Shown: positions 26,997-34,539, counted from the first letter of the stretch. The stretch is 64,000 nucleotides of DNA from a bacterium (GCA_021785655.1 JAJYET010000001.1:62001-126000), one strand, 5' to 3'. Made by a program: numbers and translations. The notes: a model not told the origin generated them from the letters alone.

Positions 26997-27629
26997 TCAC
27001 CAGTAGCGCTCCTCGCGCCAGGGGTCGGCGCTGTTGTTGTAACCGTTGCGCTCCCAGAAGCCCAGCCGGTCCTCCCTGAGGAACTCGATCCCCTCCACCC
27101 ACTTGGCGCTCTTCCAGAAGTACTTGCGGGGAAACACCGCCCTCAAGGGATAGCCGTGCTCCGGTGCCAGGGGCGACCCGTCGTGGGAGTAGGCGAGGAG
27201 GGCGTCCTGGGCGGTGGCGAACTCCAGGGGCACCGAGGTGGTGAAGCCCTGGTGGCAGTGGAACTCCACGAAGGCAGCTTGGGGGGCCACCCCTGCGGCC
27301 CGGGCGAGGTCGGCCAGGGGAACCCCCAGGAAGTGGTTGTCGAAACGGCTCCAGGTCGTGACACAGTGGATGTCGCAGAGCAGCTCCCGCGCCGGCATCG
27401 CCAGCAGCTCCGGATAGGAGAGCAGCTGCTCCCGCTCCACCTCCCCGAAGACCCGGAGCCGCCAGCTGGAGATCTCGTAGCGGGGCACGGAGCCGTAATG
27501 GAGCACCGGCCACTTCTCGGTCAGGACCTGTCCCGGGGGTAGGCGGGCGGGGTTGGCGGCCACCCGGGGGTCGGGAGCCCGCCTCCAAGACTTCACCGCC
27601 CCATCGTAAGCCACCTCCCCGGCGCTCAC
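26997..27629 (-). CDS. Sulfite-oxidase-fold molybdopterin-dependent protein, cytoplasmic
   Basis: This 210-residue protein has the molybdopterin-binding fold of the sulfite oxidase/YedY family. It shows WRLRVFGEVEREQLLSYPEL, the Mo-ligand Cys in CDIHCVTTWSRFDN (C89), EFHCHQGFTTSVPLE, and EHGYPLRAVFPRKYFWKSAKW, split as EHGYPLRAVFPRKYF and WKSAKWVEGIEFL. There is no Tat signal and no heme domain, so it is a soluble cytoplasmic version with unknown substrate and partner. GTG at 27629 overlaps the thyX stop; GTG at 27596 is an alternative. It is the last gene of a six-gene operon. Its cofactor could come from the MoaX encoded nearby. Confidence 0.9.
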   Translation of the reverse strand: MSAGEVAYDGAVKSWRRAPDPRVAANPARLPPGQVLTEKWPVLHYGSVPRYEISSWRLRVFGEVEREQLLSYPELLAMPARELLCDIHCVTTWSRFDNHFLGVPLADLARAAGVAPQAAFVEFHCHQGFTTSVPLEFATAQDALLAYSHDGSPLAPEHGYPLRAVFPRKYFWKSAKWVEGIEFLREDRLGFWERNGYNNSADPWREERYW

Positions 27630-28417
27630 ACCTTGCTGTGGGCGGGCACCCAGCTGCCGTCGTCCTCCCGGTGGAAGTCCTGGAAGACCCCCGATGACTC
27701 CCGCACCATGATCTCGGCGATAGTGGAGAAGATGAGCCGCATCTCCTCCTCGGCACCGGGGGCGGTGCGCATCTCGACCACGTGGCGCAGGGTGCGCAGG
27801 TTCATGGTCATCACCAGATCGGTGCTGAGGCCGATCGGGGCGAGGCGGCGCAGCGCCGAGGTGACCTCCTTCTTCACGTGGAAGGGCACCCCGTCGGCGT
27901 CGATGCCCAGTTGGCGCGCGGCCTCCACCTGGAACTCCTCCAGCCGCTCCACGATCTCCAGGCAGCGCTGGCGGACCGGCTCCAGCGCCGGTGGCACCCT
28001 GAAGCCGATGTCCACGAGCCGCACGTAGCGCAGGCTCTCCTGGCTGAAGGCGGCGCCGGCCCGATGACGAACGATCTCGTGGGTGGCCACCCGGCTCACG
28101 CCGTGAAGGGCGAAGGTGTAGTTGGCGTGCTCCAGGACGCTGCCGTGACGGCTGGAGAGGATGTTGAGGAAGTAGGCACCCTGGTCGCGCCGCACCTTCT
28201 TCACGTTGGGGTTGAGGCCGGGCTCCCAACTGCGGTAGCAGGCCCGCCCGGCGAACTCCACCAGGAGCTCGCCGTCGTTGAGGCCCCCCTCGGCCTCGGC
28301 GAGCCGGCGGTCGAGCCACCCGGCACCCCCGACCGCCTCCAGGTAGGCCCGCATCGCCTGGCGGTCCACGCTGGGACGGCTGAGCAGGAACACCTCTGGC
28401 TCGGTCTCCCTCACCAT
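27626..28417 (-). CDS. thyX: ThyX, FAD-dependent thymidylate synthase
   Basis: This 263-residue enzyme methylates dUMP to dTMP with FAD, NADPH and methylene-tetrahydrofolate. The ThyX motif RHRxxxxxxxS is present in VRHRAGAAFSQESLRYV (about residues 117-131). Other family segments are SVLEHANYTFALHGVSR and LRTLRHVVEMRTAPGAEEEM, split as LRTLRHVVEM and RTAPGAEEEM. No thyA is seen in the window. It lies 28 bases after hemQ and overlaps the molybdoprotein gene by four bases. Confidence 0.97.
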   Translation of the reverse strand: MVRETEPEVFLLSRPSVDRQAMRAYLEAVGGAGWLDRRLAEAEGGLNDGELLVEFAGRACYRSWEPGLNPNVKKVRRDQGAYFLNILSSRHGSVLEHANYTFALHGVSRVATHEIVRHRAGAAFSQESLRYVRLVDIGFRVPPALEPVRQRCLEIVERLEEFQVEAARQLGIDADGVPFHVKKEVTSALRRLAPIGLSTDLVMTMNLRTLRHVVEMRTAPGAEEEMRLIFSTIAEIMVRESSGVFQDFHREDDGSWVPAHSKV

Positions 28418-28445
28418 CTCGGACCAGCCCCCAGCGGCCCGGGCC

Positions 28446-29201
28446 TCACCCCAGGGCCGTCAACGCTTCGTCGAAGCTGGCCCGCACGCAGGTGAAGCTG
28501 GGCACGTCCCGCAGGGTGTACGAGGACGCCTCCGAGTCCCGGAGCGCCTGGACACAGTCCAGGAACTCGGCGGCGCTGTCGGTCTCGAAGGCCACCACGA
28601 ACTCCTGGTCGTCAAGGCCGAACGAGTAGGTGGTGTTGATCTTGACGCTGGGGAAGAGGTGCCCGATGCGGATGTGCTCCTGCATCATCCGCTGCCGCTC
28701 TTGGTCCGGGAGGGCCCACCAGGCCCGGGTCTTGACGAAGGGGTAGACGAAGAGGTAGCGCAGCTTCCCGGGGGCCAGGATCAGCCGGTCGGTGGTCCCC
28801 CCGGCCTGGGGGTGCTCCGCGTCCACGTAGCTGGACCGCTTGGTCATGGCGGTATAGCTGTGGGTGCAGCTCAGATAGCCCGCGAGGGCGGTCCGGTTGA
28901 GGTCTTGGAAGAGGGACTGGAGACGCTCCACCTCCTCGCTGACCGCCCAGAGCATGAAGTCGCAGTCTCCCCGCGTCCCGACCAGCGTGTAGCTGCGCAG
29001 GAGGATCCGCTGGTGGTGCTCCGAGAGCCGGGAGACGTACTCCTCCCGGTGTGCCCGCCTCACCTCGGGATCCAGCCTTCTCCAGGCGGGGTCCACCCGG
29101 AAGAAGGCGAAGCGCACCAGCTGCCGCGGGGCGGGCCGAGTGGCGTCCCGGACCCGGACCGGCCCGATCTGCAGTTCGGGTGGACTGGCGACCTCGGTCA
29201 T
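28446..29201 (-). CDS. hemQ: HemQ, coproheme decarboxylase (chlorite-dismutase family)
   Basis: This 251-residue protein belongs to the chlorite-dismutase superfamily and matches the HemQ/ChdC branch, which converts coproheme to heme b with peroxide. Seen are FAFFRVDPAWRRL, DCDFMLWAVSEEVERLQ, LSCTHSYTAMTKRSSYVD, FVYPFVKTRAWWALPD, the heme-ligand His region in MMQEHIRIGHLFPSVK, and YSFGLDDQEFVVAFE. It implies the coproporphyrin-dependent route of heme synthesis, consistent with the hem operon at the left end. ATG at 29201 overlaps the stop of the zinc-ribbon gene (ATGA). Confidence 0.94.
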   Translation of the reverse strand: MTEVASPPELQIGPVRVRDATRPAPRQLVRFAFFRVDPAWRRLDPEVRRAHREEYVSRLSEHHQRILLRSYTLVGTRGDCDFMLWAVSEEVERLQSLFQDLNRTALAGYLSCTHSYTAMTKRSSYVDAEHPQAGGTTDRLILAPGKLRYLFVYPFVKTRAWWALPDQERQRMMQEHIRIGHLFPSVKINTTYSFGLDDQEFVVAFETDSAAEFLDCVQALRDSEASSYTLRDVPSFTCVRASFDEALTALG

Positions 29202-29413
29202 CTCTTTCTGAACTCCATTGTGCCCTGCTGGATCCCCTCGCTGCCGACCGGCTCCAGGTGCCCGCAGGTGGAGCAGAGGTATCCCCAGCCCCGGCGCACC
29301 ACCTCCCTGCCGTCCGCGAGCCGAACCAGCCGCTCGGGTCCGTCCAACGACTCCCATCGTGCGGGGTCGCCGCCGCAATGTTCGCACCTTGAAGGGGGCG
29401 CGTTGAGCAGCAA
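29198..29413 (-). CDS. Small zinc-ribbon protein
   Basis: This 71-residue protein starts at TTG 29413, seven bases after GGGGAGG, one base after the amidohydrolase stop. It has two CxxC knuckles, SRCEHCGGDPARW and WGYLCSTCGHLEPVG, separated by about 30 residues, so a single zinc site is expected. Its TGA overlaps the hemQ ATG. The conserved-looking Cys pattern, the strong ribosome binding site and the coupling on both sides support a real gene that is easily missed because of its TTG start. The function is unknown; zinc ribbons of this size often bind nucleic acid or a protein partner. Confidence 0.72.
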   Translation of the reverse strand: MLLNAPPSRCEHCGGDPARWESLDGPERLVRLADGREVVRRGWGYLCSTCGHLEPVGSEGIQQGTMEFRKR

Positions 29414-29414
29414 C

Positions 29415-30605
29415 TCAGCCCTCCCCAGCGCAGAAGGCCACAGCCGCCCGCAGCATGACCTCGACCCCGACGGGCAGGCAGGCCTCGTCCAGATCGAACT
29501 CCGGGTGGTGGTGGGGGGCAACGATCCCCACCTCGGCGTTGCCGCCCCCGAGCAGGAAGTAGCACCCCGGCACCCGTTCCAGGAAGAGCGCCACGTCGTC
29601 CCCCACGGTGATCGGGTCCGGCTCCACCAGCCCGACTCCGGGGCTGGCGGCCACCGCCGCCCGGACCAGGGCCGCCATCCGGGGATCTGACACCACCGGG
29701 GGGCAGCCGGCTCCGACCACCGTCTCGGCCGAGGCTCCGAACGAGGCGGCGATCCCGCCGGCGGTCTCCTCGATGCGCCGCAGGAGGCGCAGCCGGGTCT
29801 CGGCGCTGAAGGCTCGGACGGTGCCGGAGAGCCGCACCTCCTCGGGGATCACGTTGAACGCCTGGCCACCCTGGATCTGCCCCACGGTGACCACAGCGGA
29901 CTCGAAGGGCGAGGTCTCGCGGGACACCAGGGTCTGGAGGGCGAGCACGATGAGGCTGGTGATCGGCACCGGATCCAGGGCCTGGTGGGGCAGGGCACCG
30001 TGGCCACCTCGGCCCCTCACCACCAGGGCGAACTCGTCGGCGGAGGCGAAGATCGCCCCATCGCGAACCCCGACCGTGCCCGCGGGCACCCCGCTCCAGA
30101 TGTGGAGGCCGAGCGCGCCGTCCACGGGGGGATCGTCCATGACCCCCTCTCGGATCATCTCGTCCGCTCCGCCGGCGGTCTCCTCCGCCGGCTGGAAGGC
30201 GAGGCGCACCGCGCCGTGGAGTTGCCCTCTGAGTCGGCCCAGCCCTTCGGCGACCCCCAGGGCGATGGCCACGTGGGCGTCGTGGCCGCAGGCATGCATC
30301 ACCCCCGGCACCTCGGAGCGGTACGGCCGGTCCGGGCCCCGCTCCTGGATGGGGAGGGCGTCGATGTCGGCGCGGAGCAGGAGGCGCCGGCCGGGGCCGG
30401 CCAGGCCCTCCAGCTCCGCGACCACCGCCCGCCCACCCACAAGGAACCTGGGGCGCCACCCGATCTCCGAGAGCCGGGCCGCTATGAACTGGGCGGTAGG
30501 CCCCTCAGCCCCGGAGAGGTCGGGGTGGCGGTGCAGGTGGCGGCGGTCCTGGGAGAGCCGCCCCGACATCTCCCGGGCCAGCTGCCCGGGGTCGAGGTCG
30601 CTCAC
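29415..30605 (-). CDS. M20-family amidohydrolase (HipO/AmhX/IAA-amino-acid hydrolase type)
   Basis: This 396-residue metallohydrolase cleaves N-acyl amino acids or related amides. Motifs are RRHLHRHPDLSGAEG, LLLRADIDALPIQE, MHACGHDAHVAIALG with metal ligands, LAFQPAEETAGGADEMI, GRGGHGALPHQALDPV at the dimerisation lid and a C-terminal PHHHPEFDLDEACL. It lacks a signal peptide. GTG at 30605 overlaps the receiver-like gene stop as GTGA. The exact substrate cannot be named; the family includes hippurate hydrolases and peptide-recycling enzymes. Confidence 0.93.
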   Translation of the reverse strand: MSDLDPGQLAREMSGRLSQDRRHLHRHPDLSGAEGPTAQFIAARLSEIGWRPRFLVGGRAVVAELEGLAGPGRRLLLRADIDALPIQERGPDRPYRSEVPGVMHACGHDAHVAIALGVAEGLGRLRGQLHGAVRLAFQPAEETAGGADEMIREGVMDDPPVDGALGLHIWSGVPAGTVGVRDGAIFASADEFALVVRGRGGHGALPHQALDPVPITSLIVLALQTLVSRETSPFESAVVTVGQIQGGQAFNVIPEEVRLSGTVRAFSAETRLRLLRRIEETAGGIAASFGASAETVVGAGCPPVVSDPRMAALVRAAVAASPGVGLVEPDPITVGDDVALFLERVPGCYFLLGGGNAEVGIVAPHHHPEFDLDEACLPVGVEVMLRAAVAFCAGEG

Positions 30606-31003
30606 CCTGGCCCCGGCGAGAGATGCCGGCGGAGCACCCCCGGAAGGCTGGAGTTGGCGCAACATCTGGCCCCCAGACGGCGCGCCTCCGGGGCCCAGAC
30701 TCCTGCCTCGACGTGGGCTCCGAAGCAGATGGCCGGCAGTTGGGGAAGGCTGCTCCGTACCTGGTCCAGCAGGGCCAGGCGGCGGTCCGGCTCCCGGTTG
30801 AGGTCCACCAGCAGGAGGTCGACGCTCAGGGCCTGATCCGCCGTCCCGACATCCCGCACCGCCCACCCCAGCGGGCCCGCCACAGCCAGGACCCTGGACC
30901 TGACCATGAGCTCCGCCCCCACCACCCCCAGGACCGGGCCGCCCGGCAACTGGGTTCGGGCCTCGGCGGCAGTGGGAGAGTCCGGCGCCTTGATCCTGCC
31001 CAT
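30602..31003 (-). CDS. Receiver-like (CheY-fold) protein without output domain
   Basis: This 133-residue protein looks like a stand-alone receiver fold: beta1 around VLGVVGAELMVRSRVLAV, beta3 with LLLVDLNREPDRRLALL and beta4-5 with AICFGAHVEAGVWAPEARR. An Asp at the usual phosphorylation strand is present (VDLN), but the acidic pair near the N-terminus is not obvious (VVGAEL), so phosphorylation is uncertain. ATG at 31003 follows a TAACCT box by six bases. It is the first gene of the six-gene operon ending at 26997. Its role there is unknown. Confidence 0.65.
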   Translation of the reverse strand: MGRIKAPDSPTAAEARTQLPGGPVLGVVGAELMVRSRVLAVAGPLGWAVRDVGTADQALSVDLLLVDLNREPDRRLALLDQVRSSLPQLPAICFGAHVEAGVWAPEARRLGARCCANSSLPGVLRRHLSPGPG

Positions 31004-31009
31004 GCCCGA

Positions 31010-31015
31010 AGGTTA
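31010..31015 (-). promoter_or_regulatory. Putative leaderless promoter (-10 TAACCT) of the six-gene hemQ-thyX operon
   Basis: TAACCT, six bases, then ATG at 31003. All downstream genes to 26997 overlap or are spaced by 28 bases or less, so this box may drive the whole unit. Confidence 0.55.
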
Positions 31016-31059
31016 GCGGAGGGGAAGGCTGGGGGCGGGAGCGGGCATCGGAGGAGGCC

Positions 31060-31737
31060 TCAGTCGAGCCGCGCTTCCATTCCGACGCCAACGTCTCCCA
31101 GAACCTCAGCCCCGAGATAGACTCCCAGCACCTCGTCCCGGCGCTCCACCAGGTGCCTCAGAAGCGGGGGCCAGGATTGGGCGGGGGCGGCGGGATCCCT
31201 GGTGGTCAGGACGCAGCGCCGGCAGACCTTTACCACCGCGAGCACGGCGGCGCCGGCGCGGAGTCGGCGCCCCGGCCAGGTCCCCTCGGGAGCCGGGCTG
31301 GTGCCGCCCAGGTAAAGGTTGGCCCGGAAGCGGCGGGGGTCGACCGGGGCCGCCAGCTCGGCCTCCAGCTGCCCCACCCAGGAGAGGTGGACGGCGTGCA
31401 GGGGTGAGTCATCCATCGCCGGCTCATCCAGCTCCAGGAATTCGAGCCGCCGGCCCAGGTACTGCGACAAGGCGGCGGCGGCGGCCGGGTCCCGGTGGCT
31501 GACGGCGGCCAGTCCGGGCCCGGAGATCACCGCCTCTCCGGACTCCCATCGGGCAGCGAAGGAAAGCAGCTGAGGAATCTCGCGGGCGGTGACCGGATGG
31601 CGGGGACGGCGCCCGCCAGGGTCCACCACGGCCACCCGGCGATCCCCGGGCATGCCGGCGGGTTCCAGCTCGACCGAGGCCAGCATCTCTCCGGCCATCG
31701 ACTTCACCGGGTAACGCCAGATCTGCTCCAGACGCAT
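31060..31737 (-). CDS. MOSC-domain protein
   Basis: This 225-residue protein has an N-terminal MOSC beta-barrel (MRLEQIWRYPVKSMAGEMLA and ELEPAGMPGDRRVAVVDPGG) and a C-terminal MOSC domain with RFRANLYLGGTSPAPEGTWP and the catalytic-type Cys in AVVKVCRRCVLTTRDP. MOSC proteins bind molybdenum cofactor and a sulfur-carrying Cys, for example in mARC and YcbX-type reductases. It fits with the Moco genes nearby. ATG at 31737 lies six bases after a TACCGT box. It is divergent from the IscA-like gene. Confidence 0.93.
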   Translation of the reverse strand: MRLEQIWRYPVKSMAGEMLASVELEPAGMPGDRRVAVVDPGGRRPRHPVTAREIPQLLSFAARWESGEAVISGPGLAAVSHRDPAAAAALSQYLGRRLEFLELDEPAMDDSPLHAVHLSWVGQLEAELAAPVDPRRFRANLYLGGTSPAPEGTWPGRRLRAGAAVLAVVKVCRRCVLTTRDPAAPAQSWPPLLRHLVERRDEVLGVYLGAEVLGDVGVGMEARLD

Positions 31738-31743
31738 CGCCCA

Positions 31744-31749
31744 ACGGTA
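31744..31749 (-). promoter_or_regulatory. Putative leaderless promoter (-10 TACCGT) for the MOSC gene
   Basis: TACCGT, six bases, then ATG at 31737. Confidence 0.5.
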
Positions 31750-31779
31750 CCCGGTCGGGGCGGCCCGGCGGAGGCGGCC

Positions 31780-31785
31780 TACAAT
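31780..31785 (+). promoter_or_regulatory. Leaderless promoter (-10 TACAAT) for the IscA-like gene
   Basis: TACAAT, a near-consensus box, then six bases and GTG at 31792. It lies 31 bases from the divergent MOSC promoter box. Confidence 0.65.
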
Positions 31786-31791
31786 CGGCGC

Positions 31792-32187
31792 GTGGGAGCC
31801 GCACTGCACGTCACCGTGGACGCCATCGAGGAGATCGCCGCCTGGCGGGAGCGGGAGGGCCGACCCCAAGCCGCCTTCAGGGTCGATGTGCGCCTGGGTG
31901 GCTGCCGTGGGTTCAAGCTCTTCTTCGACCTCGAGGACCAGGTCAACGATGACGACGAGGTGGTCGAGGTGGACGGGGTCCGGATCGTGGTCCAGCGCGA
32001 CGGGCTTCCGCTGGTGGCCGGGTCGATCGTGGACTTCGAGGACAGCTACCGTGGTCGGGGATTCCGCCTCGCCAACCCAAGGGCGCGCAACGCCTGTGGC
32101 TGCGGAACCTCGTTCATGGCCGACTACGACGAGGTGGAGGTCAACGTCGACGGCTCATACGACCAGGTGGTCGCGGGAGCGGGCTGA
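31792..32187 (+). CDS. IscA/HesB-like A-type iron-sulfur carrier
   Basis: This 131-residue protein has the A-type carrier cysteines C38 (LGGCRGFK), C102 and C104 (NACGCGTSF). It is more acidic and more divergent than the carrier at 26570, with the family fold FFDLEDQVNDDDEVVEVDG and a long C-terminal end. It probably passes Fe-S clusters to a subset of targets. GTG at 32187-side frame start 31792 is fixed by the TACAAT box six bases upstream; longer in-frame starts would run into the MOSC gene. Confidence 0.88.
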   Translation: MGAALHVTVDAIEEIAAWREREGRPQAAFRVDVRLGGCRGFKLFFDLEDQVNDDDEVVEVDGVRIVVQRDGLPLVAGSIVDFEDSYRGRGFRLANPRARNACGCGTSFMADYDEVEVNVDGSYDQVVAGAG

Positions 32188-32194
32188 CCGCGGC

Positions 32195-32425
32195 TCAGCG
32201 GCAGCGCCGCCCACGGCGGCGGCACACCAGGCCCCGGATCGCCGCCATCCTGGCCCGGACCGCTCCCCCCTTCCAGGGGGTGAGGAGAAGCGCCAGCGCC
32301 AGACCCAGCACCAGGCCTGCCCGGAAGCCCTTCAGGTAGCGCCGGGCGGGAGTCCAGAGCTCCTCCTCCACCGCCTGGAAGAAGGCGGCGATGCGCTGCC
32401 CTGGGGTGGCTTCCGGAGAGCTCAC
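32195..32425 (-). CDS. Small single-helix membrane protein
   Basis: This 76-residue protein has a helical soluble N-terminus (QRIAAFFQAVEEELWTPARR), one membrane helix (FRAGLVLGLALALLLTPWKG) and a very basic tail (VCRRRGRRCR). GTG at 32425 overlaps the stop of the upstream YtxH-like gene (GTGA). The two proteins resemble each other in having one helix followed by a basic tract and may work together. The function is unknown. Confidence 0.65.
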   Translation of the reverse strand: MSSPEATPGQRIAAFFQAVEEELWTPARRYLKGFRAGLVLGLALALLLTPWKGGAVRARMAAIRGLVCRRRGRRCR

Positions 32426-32742
32426 CTCTCCTGGTCCCCGCCGGGCTCCGGGAACGAGAAGAACGGCTCCTGGTCCTGATCCCCGGTGCGGAGCCTTCGG
32501 GTCAAGCCATGTGCCACAGGGCCCGCCAGCCGGGCCGCGCCGACAGCGGCGCCCGTCGCCATAGGACGGATCAGCTGCCAGGTGCGAACGGCCCCTCCCC
32601 CGGCGCGAGTGGCCCCCGCGCGGACGCCCCGGTAGCCCTGGGCCAGGCGCTGCCTCGTCTCGGGTCCAGGCCGGGGGGCGACCAGGATACCCACGGCCAG
32701 GCCGGCGGCCAGGCCGTGCCGCAAACCTCGGATGTAAGCCAT
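32422..32742 (-). CDS. YtxH-like small membrane protein
   Basis: This 106-residue protein begins with RGLRHGLAAGLAVGILVAPR, the glycine-rich N-terminal helix with a terminal AP typical of YtxH-type proteins. A basic amphipathic region with ETRQRLAQGYRGVRAG and a second hydrophobic stretch (MATGAAVGAARLAGPVAHGL) follow. ATG at 32742 follows GGAGGTACCG. Such proteins are often stress-induced and membrane-associated. It is coupled to the small membrane protein downstream. Confidence 0.7.
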   Translation of the reverse strand: MAYIRGLRHGLAAGLAVGILVAPRPGPETRQRLAQGYRGVRAGATRAGGGAVRTWQLIRPMATGAAVGAARLAGPVAHGLTRRLRTGDQDQEPFFSFPEPGGDQER

Positions 32743-32826
32743 CGGTACCTCCACCTGTGCTGTTCCTCGCCTCTATCAAACCACCGCCCGGCCCATCCCG
32801 CCGCCGGGAAGGTCAGGCTCGGGGAG

Positions 32827-33591
32827 TCAGTACAGGGAGGATGCCAGGCTGGCCCGGCCCGGCCCCACCGCCGGGTGCTCCGGCCCCAGCTGCTCGAAGC
32901 AGAGGATCGCCACCCGCCGGAGGAGGTCCCGGCGCTCCCCGGTCGAATCCGCCACCGCACCGATGGCGTACGTGGCCGCCGCAGCGAAGTCGCCCGCCCG
33001 CAGCGCCGCCAGCAGCTGGGCATCACCCTCCGCTCCCTCTTCCTGAAGCTCGGCCCAGGCAGAGAGCCCGTCACAGACCCGGTCCTGAGGCGCCAGGGCG
33101 GCCACCTCACTGGCCTCCCCCGACCGCCCCTCCCGGAGGAGGCGCTCCGCAAGCTGGCGCCGCGCCGGCAGGTGGGAGGGATCCGCGGCCAGCGCCGCAC
33201 GCAGGGACGCCTCGTCCCCGCCCTCCGCCAAGAGGTCCGCCTCGGAGGGCAGCAGCCGCTCCAGGAAGGCCCGCACCTGGGGTGCCGGCTGGGCGCCCAC
33301 GAACTCCGCCACCACGTGGCCGTCCCGGAAGGCCTTGACCGCCGGTATGCCACGGATTCCGAACATCTGGGCCAGCTGGGGACTCTGGTCCACATCCACC
33401 GCCCGCAGGAGCACCTGCCCCTCCAGGCGGGCCACCTCCTGCTCCAGGACCGGCCCGAGCTGGCGGCAGGGGCCACACCAGGCAGCCCAGAAGTCCACCA
33501 CCACCGGGCGCTCTGTCGACCGCTCCAGCACCTCGGTCGGGAAGGACGCCTGGTCCACCTCGACCTTGAGCGTCTCGGGGATGGCAGACAT
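32827..33591 (-). CDS. YbbN/CnoX-like thioredoxin-domain protein with TPR-like tail
   Basis: This 254-residue protein has a thioredoxin domain at about residues 1-110 with the redox motif in VVDFWAAWCGPCRQLGPVLE and the cis-Pro in IRGIPAVKAFRDG. A helical tail of about 130 residues with tetratricopeptide-like pairs (AALAADPSHLPARRQLAERL) follows, as in YbbN/CnoX co-chaperones. The active WCGPC suggests it is redox-active, unlike E. coli YbbN. ATG at 33591 starts four bases after the previous stop. It is the third gene after cspA. Confidence 0.92.
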   Translation of the reverse strand: MSAIPETLKVEVDQASFPTEVLERSTERPVVVDFWAAWCGPCRQLGPVLEQEVARLEGQVLLRAVDVDQSPQLAQMFGIRGIPAVKAFRDGHVVAEFVGAQPAPQVRAFLERLLPSEADLLAEGGDEASLRAALAADPSHLPARRQLAERLLREGRSGEASEVAALAPQDRVCDGLSAWAELQEEGAEGDAQLLAALRAGDFAAAATYAIGAVADSTGERRDLLRRVAILCFEQLGPEHPAVGPGRASLASSLY

Positions 33592-33595
33592 CAGC

Positions 33596-34021
33596 TCAGG
33601 GGATGGGCCGCCGCCGGTCATCTGTTTCGACCACCCCGGTGCCGTGGGCGCACACCCGGTCCGCCCAGCCGAGGTAGTTCTGCACGATCCGGACCGCTGA
33701 CGGAACCATGGAGCGGCGCCGGGCCTCCGCGGTGTCGGCGTGCACCGACAGTGCGGCGTGCACCTCCTGCACGTGCAGGAGGAACTCGTCGTGGGTGATC
33801 CTCGCCTCCCCGAGAGGAATCCAGAGTTCGGGTGGGAAGCCCAGCGCGCGCATCGCGCGCTGGGCGTCTCTCACGTCGAACAGGCAGGTCTTCCGCCTAC
33901 CGTCGTGCAGGAACCCGCACTGCCAAGGGTCGTACAGCGAGTTCCTGGCGGGCGGCAGGTCAGGATGGAGCCTGCGGAAGGGGCGCTGGACCGGCGGCTT
34001 ACCGACGGCCTGCGCCGACAT
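33596..34021 (-). CDS. Conserved-looking hypothetical protein in the cspA operon
   Basis: I do not recognise this 141-residue protein. It has two regions: an N-terminal basic part with YDPWQCGFLHDGRRKTCLFD and a helical C-terminal part (EFLLHVQEVHAALSVHADTA and SAVRIVQNYLGWADRVCAHG). Three Cys are present without a clear metal motif. ATG at 34021 overlaps the cspA stop (TGATG), and its own stop is four bases before the thioredoxin gene. This tight coupling supports translation and suggests expression with the cold-shock protein. Confidence 0.6.
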   Translation of the reverse strand: MSAQAVGKPPVQRPFRRLHPDLPPARNSLYDPWQCGFLHDGRRKTCLFDVRDAQRAMRALGFPPELWIPLGEARITHDEFLLHVQEVHAALSVHADTAEARRRSMVPSAVRIVQNYLGWADRVCAHGTGVVETDDRRRPIP

Positions 34022-34218
34022 CAGGCGGCGCGGACCCTGCCTGCCCGGGGACCCCGGGTGCTGGGCTCGATCTCGAACTCGACCTGCGCCCCGCGGGTCA
34101 GAGACTCGAAGGCCCCACCCTCGACGCTGGAACGGTGGAAGAAGTACTCCACTCCATCCTCGGCGGCGAGGAATCCAAACCCGCGCTCGTTGATTGACTT
34201 GATGGTTCCGATTGGCAT
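34021..34218 (-). CDS. Cold-shock-domain protein (CspA family)
   Basis: This 65-residue single cold-shock domain carries RNP-1 as RGFGFLAAEDG and RNP-2 as EYFFHRSSVEGG, both with intact aromatic residues for single-stranded nucleic acid binding. It likely acts as an RNA chaperone. ATG at 34218 follows AGGAGAAGGGCAG, a clear Shine-Dalgarno sequence. An extended -10 lies about 110 bases upstream, giving a long 5' untranslated region as is usual for cold-shock genes. The stop overlaps the next gene. Confidence 0.96.
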   Translation of the reverse strand: MPIGTIKSINERGFGFLAAEDGVEYFFHRSSVEGGAFESLTRGAQVEFEIEPSTRGPRAGRVRAA

Positions 34219-34327
34219 CTGCCCTTCTCCTGCGCCGCTACGCGGCCTCCTCGCGGCCTCATCGATCGGCCGGCTCGCGAGGAAAGCGGCGGCGAACGGT
34301 CCCCAAACAACTTCGCGGGACAGCCCA

Positions 34328-34336
34328 AGCTTATCA
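34328..34336 (-). promoter_or_regulatory. Extended -10 (TGATAAGCT) and long leader of cspA
   Basis: TG-N-TAAGCT on the minus strand would start a transcript with a leader of about 100 bases before the cspA ATG. The leader contains a near-direct repeat (GAGGCCGCG AGGAGGCCGCG) just ahead of the Shine-Dalgarno. Temperature-dependent folding is plausible but not shown. Confidence 0.4.
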
Positions 34337-34362
34337 CAGCCTGAGCAGCCGGAGGATCGCGG

Positions 34363-34539
34363 CTATCCCCGGGCGGCCAGCGCTCCCAGCCCGAAGGCGC
34401 CCAGCGCCAGGACCATGGCCACCCCCTGCGCCCACAGGTGGCCGGCGCCCAGCCCCCAGGAGAGGCCAAGGGCGATCCCAAAGCAGGCCAACCCCAGAAT
34501 GGTCAGGTAGAGTCGGCGCACGTGGGTCCTGGGCAGCAT
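34363..34539 (-). CDS. Tiny two-helix membrane protein
   Basis: This 58-residue protein begins MLPRTHVRRLYLT and has two hydrophobic segments, LTILGLACFGIALGLSWGLG and AQGVAMVLALGAFGLGALAA. ATG at 34539 lies six bases after a TACCCT box, the same leaderless layout as many genes here, which is the main support. Its first six codons overlap, on the opposite strand, the first codons of the transglycosylase gene. The function is unknown. Confidence 0.55.
   Translation of the reverse strand: MLPRTHVRRLYLTILGLACFGIALGLSWGLGAGHLWAQGVAMVLALGAFGLGALAARG
34508..34513 (+). promoter_or_regulatory. Putative leaderless promoter (-10 TAGAGT) for the transglycosylase
   Basis: TAGAGT, eight bases, then GTG at 34522. 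The box lies inside the coding sequence of the divergent 58-residue membrane protein. Confidence 0.4.
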
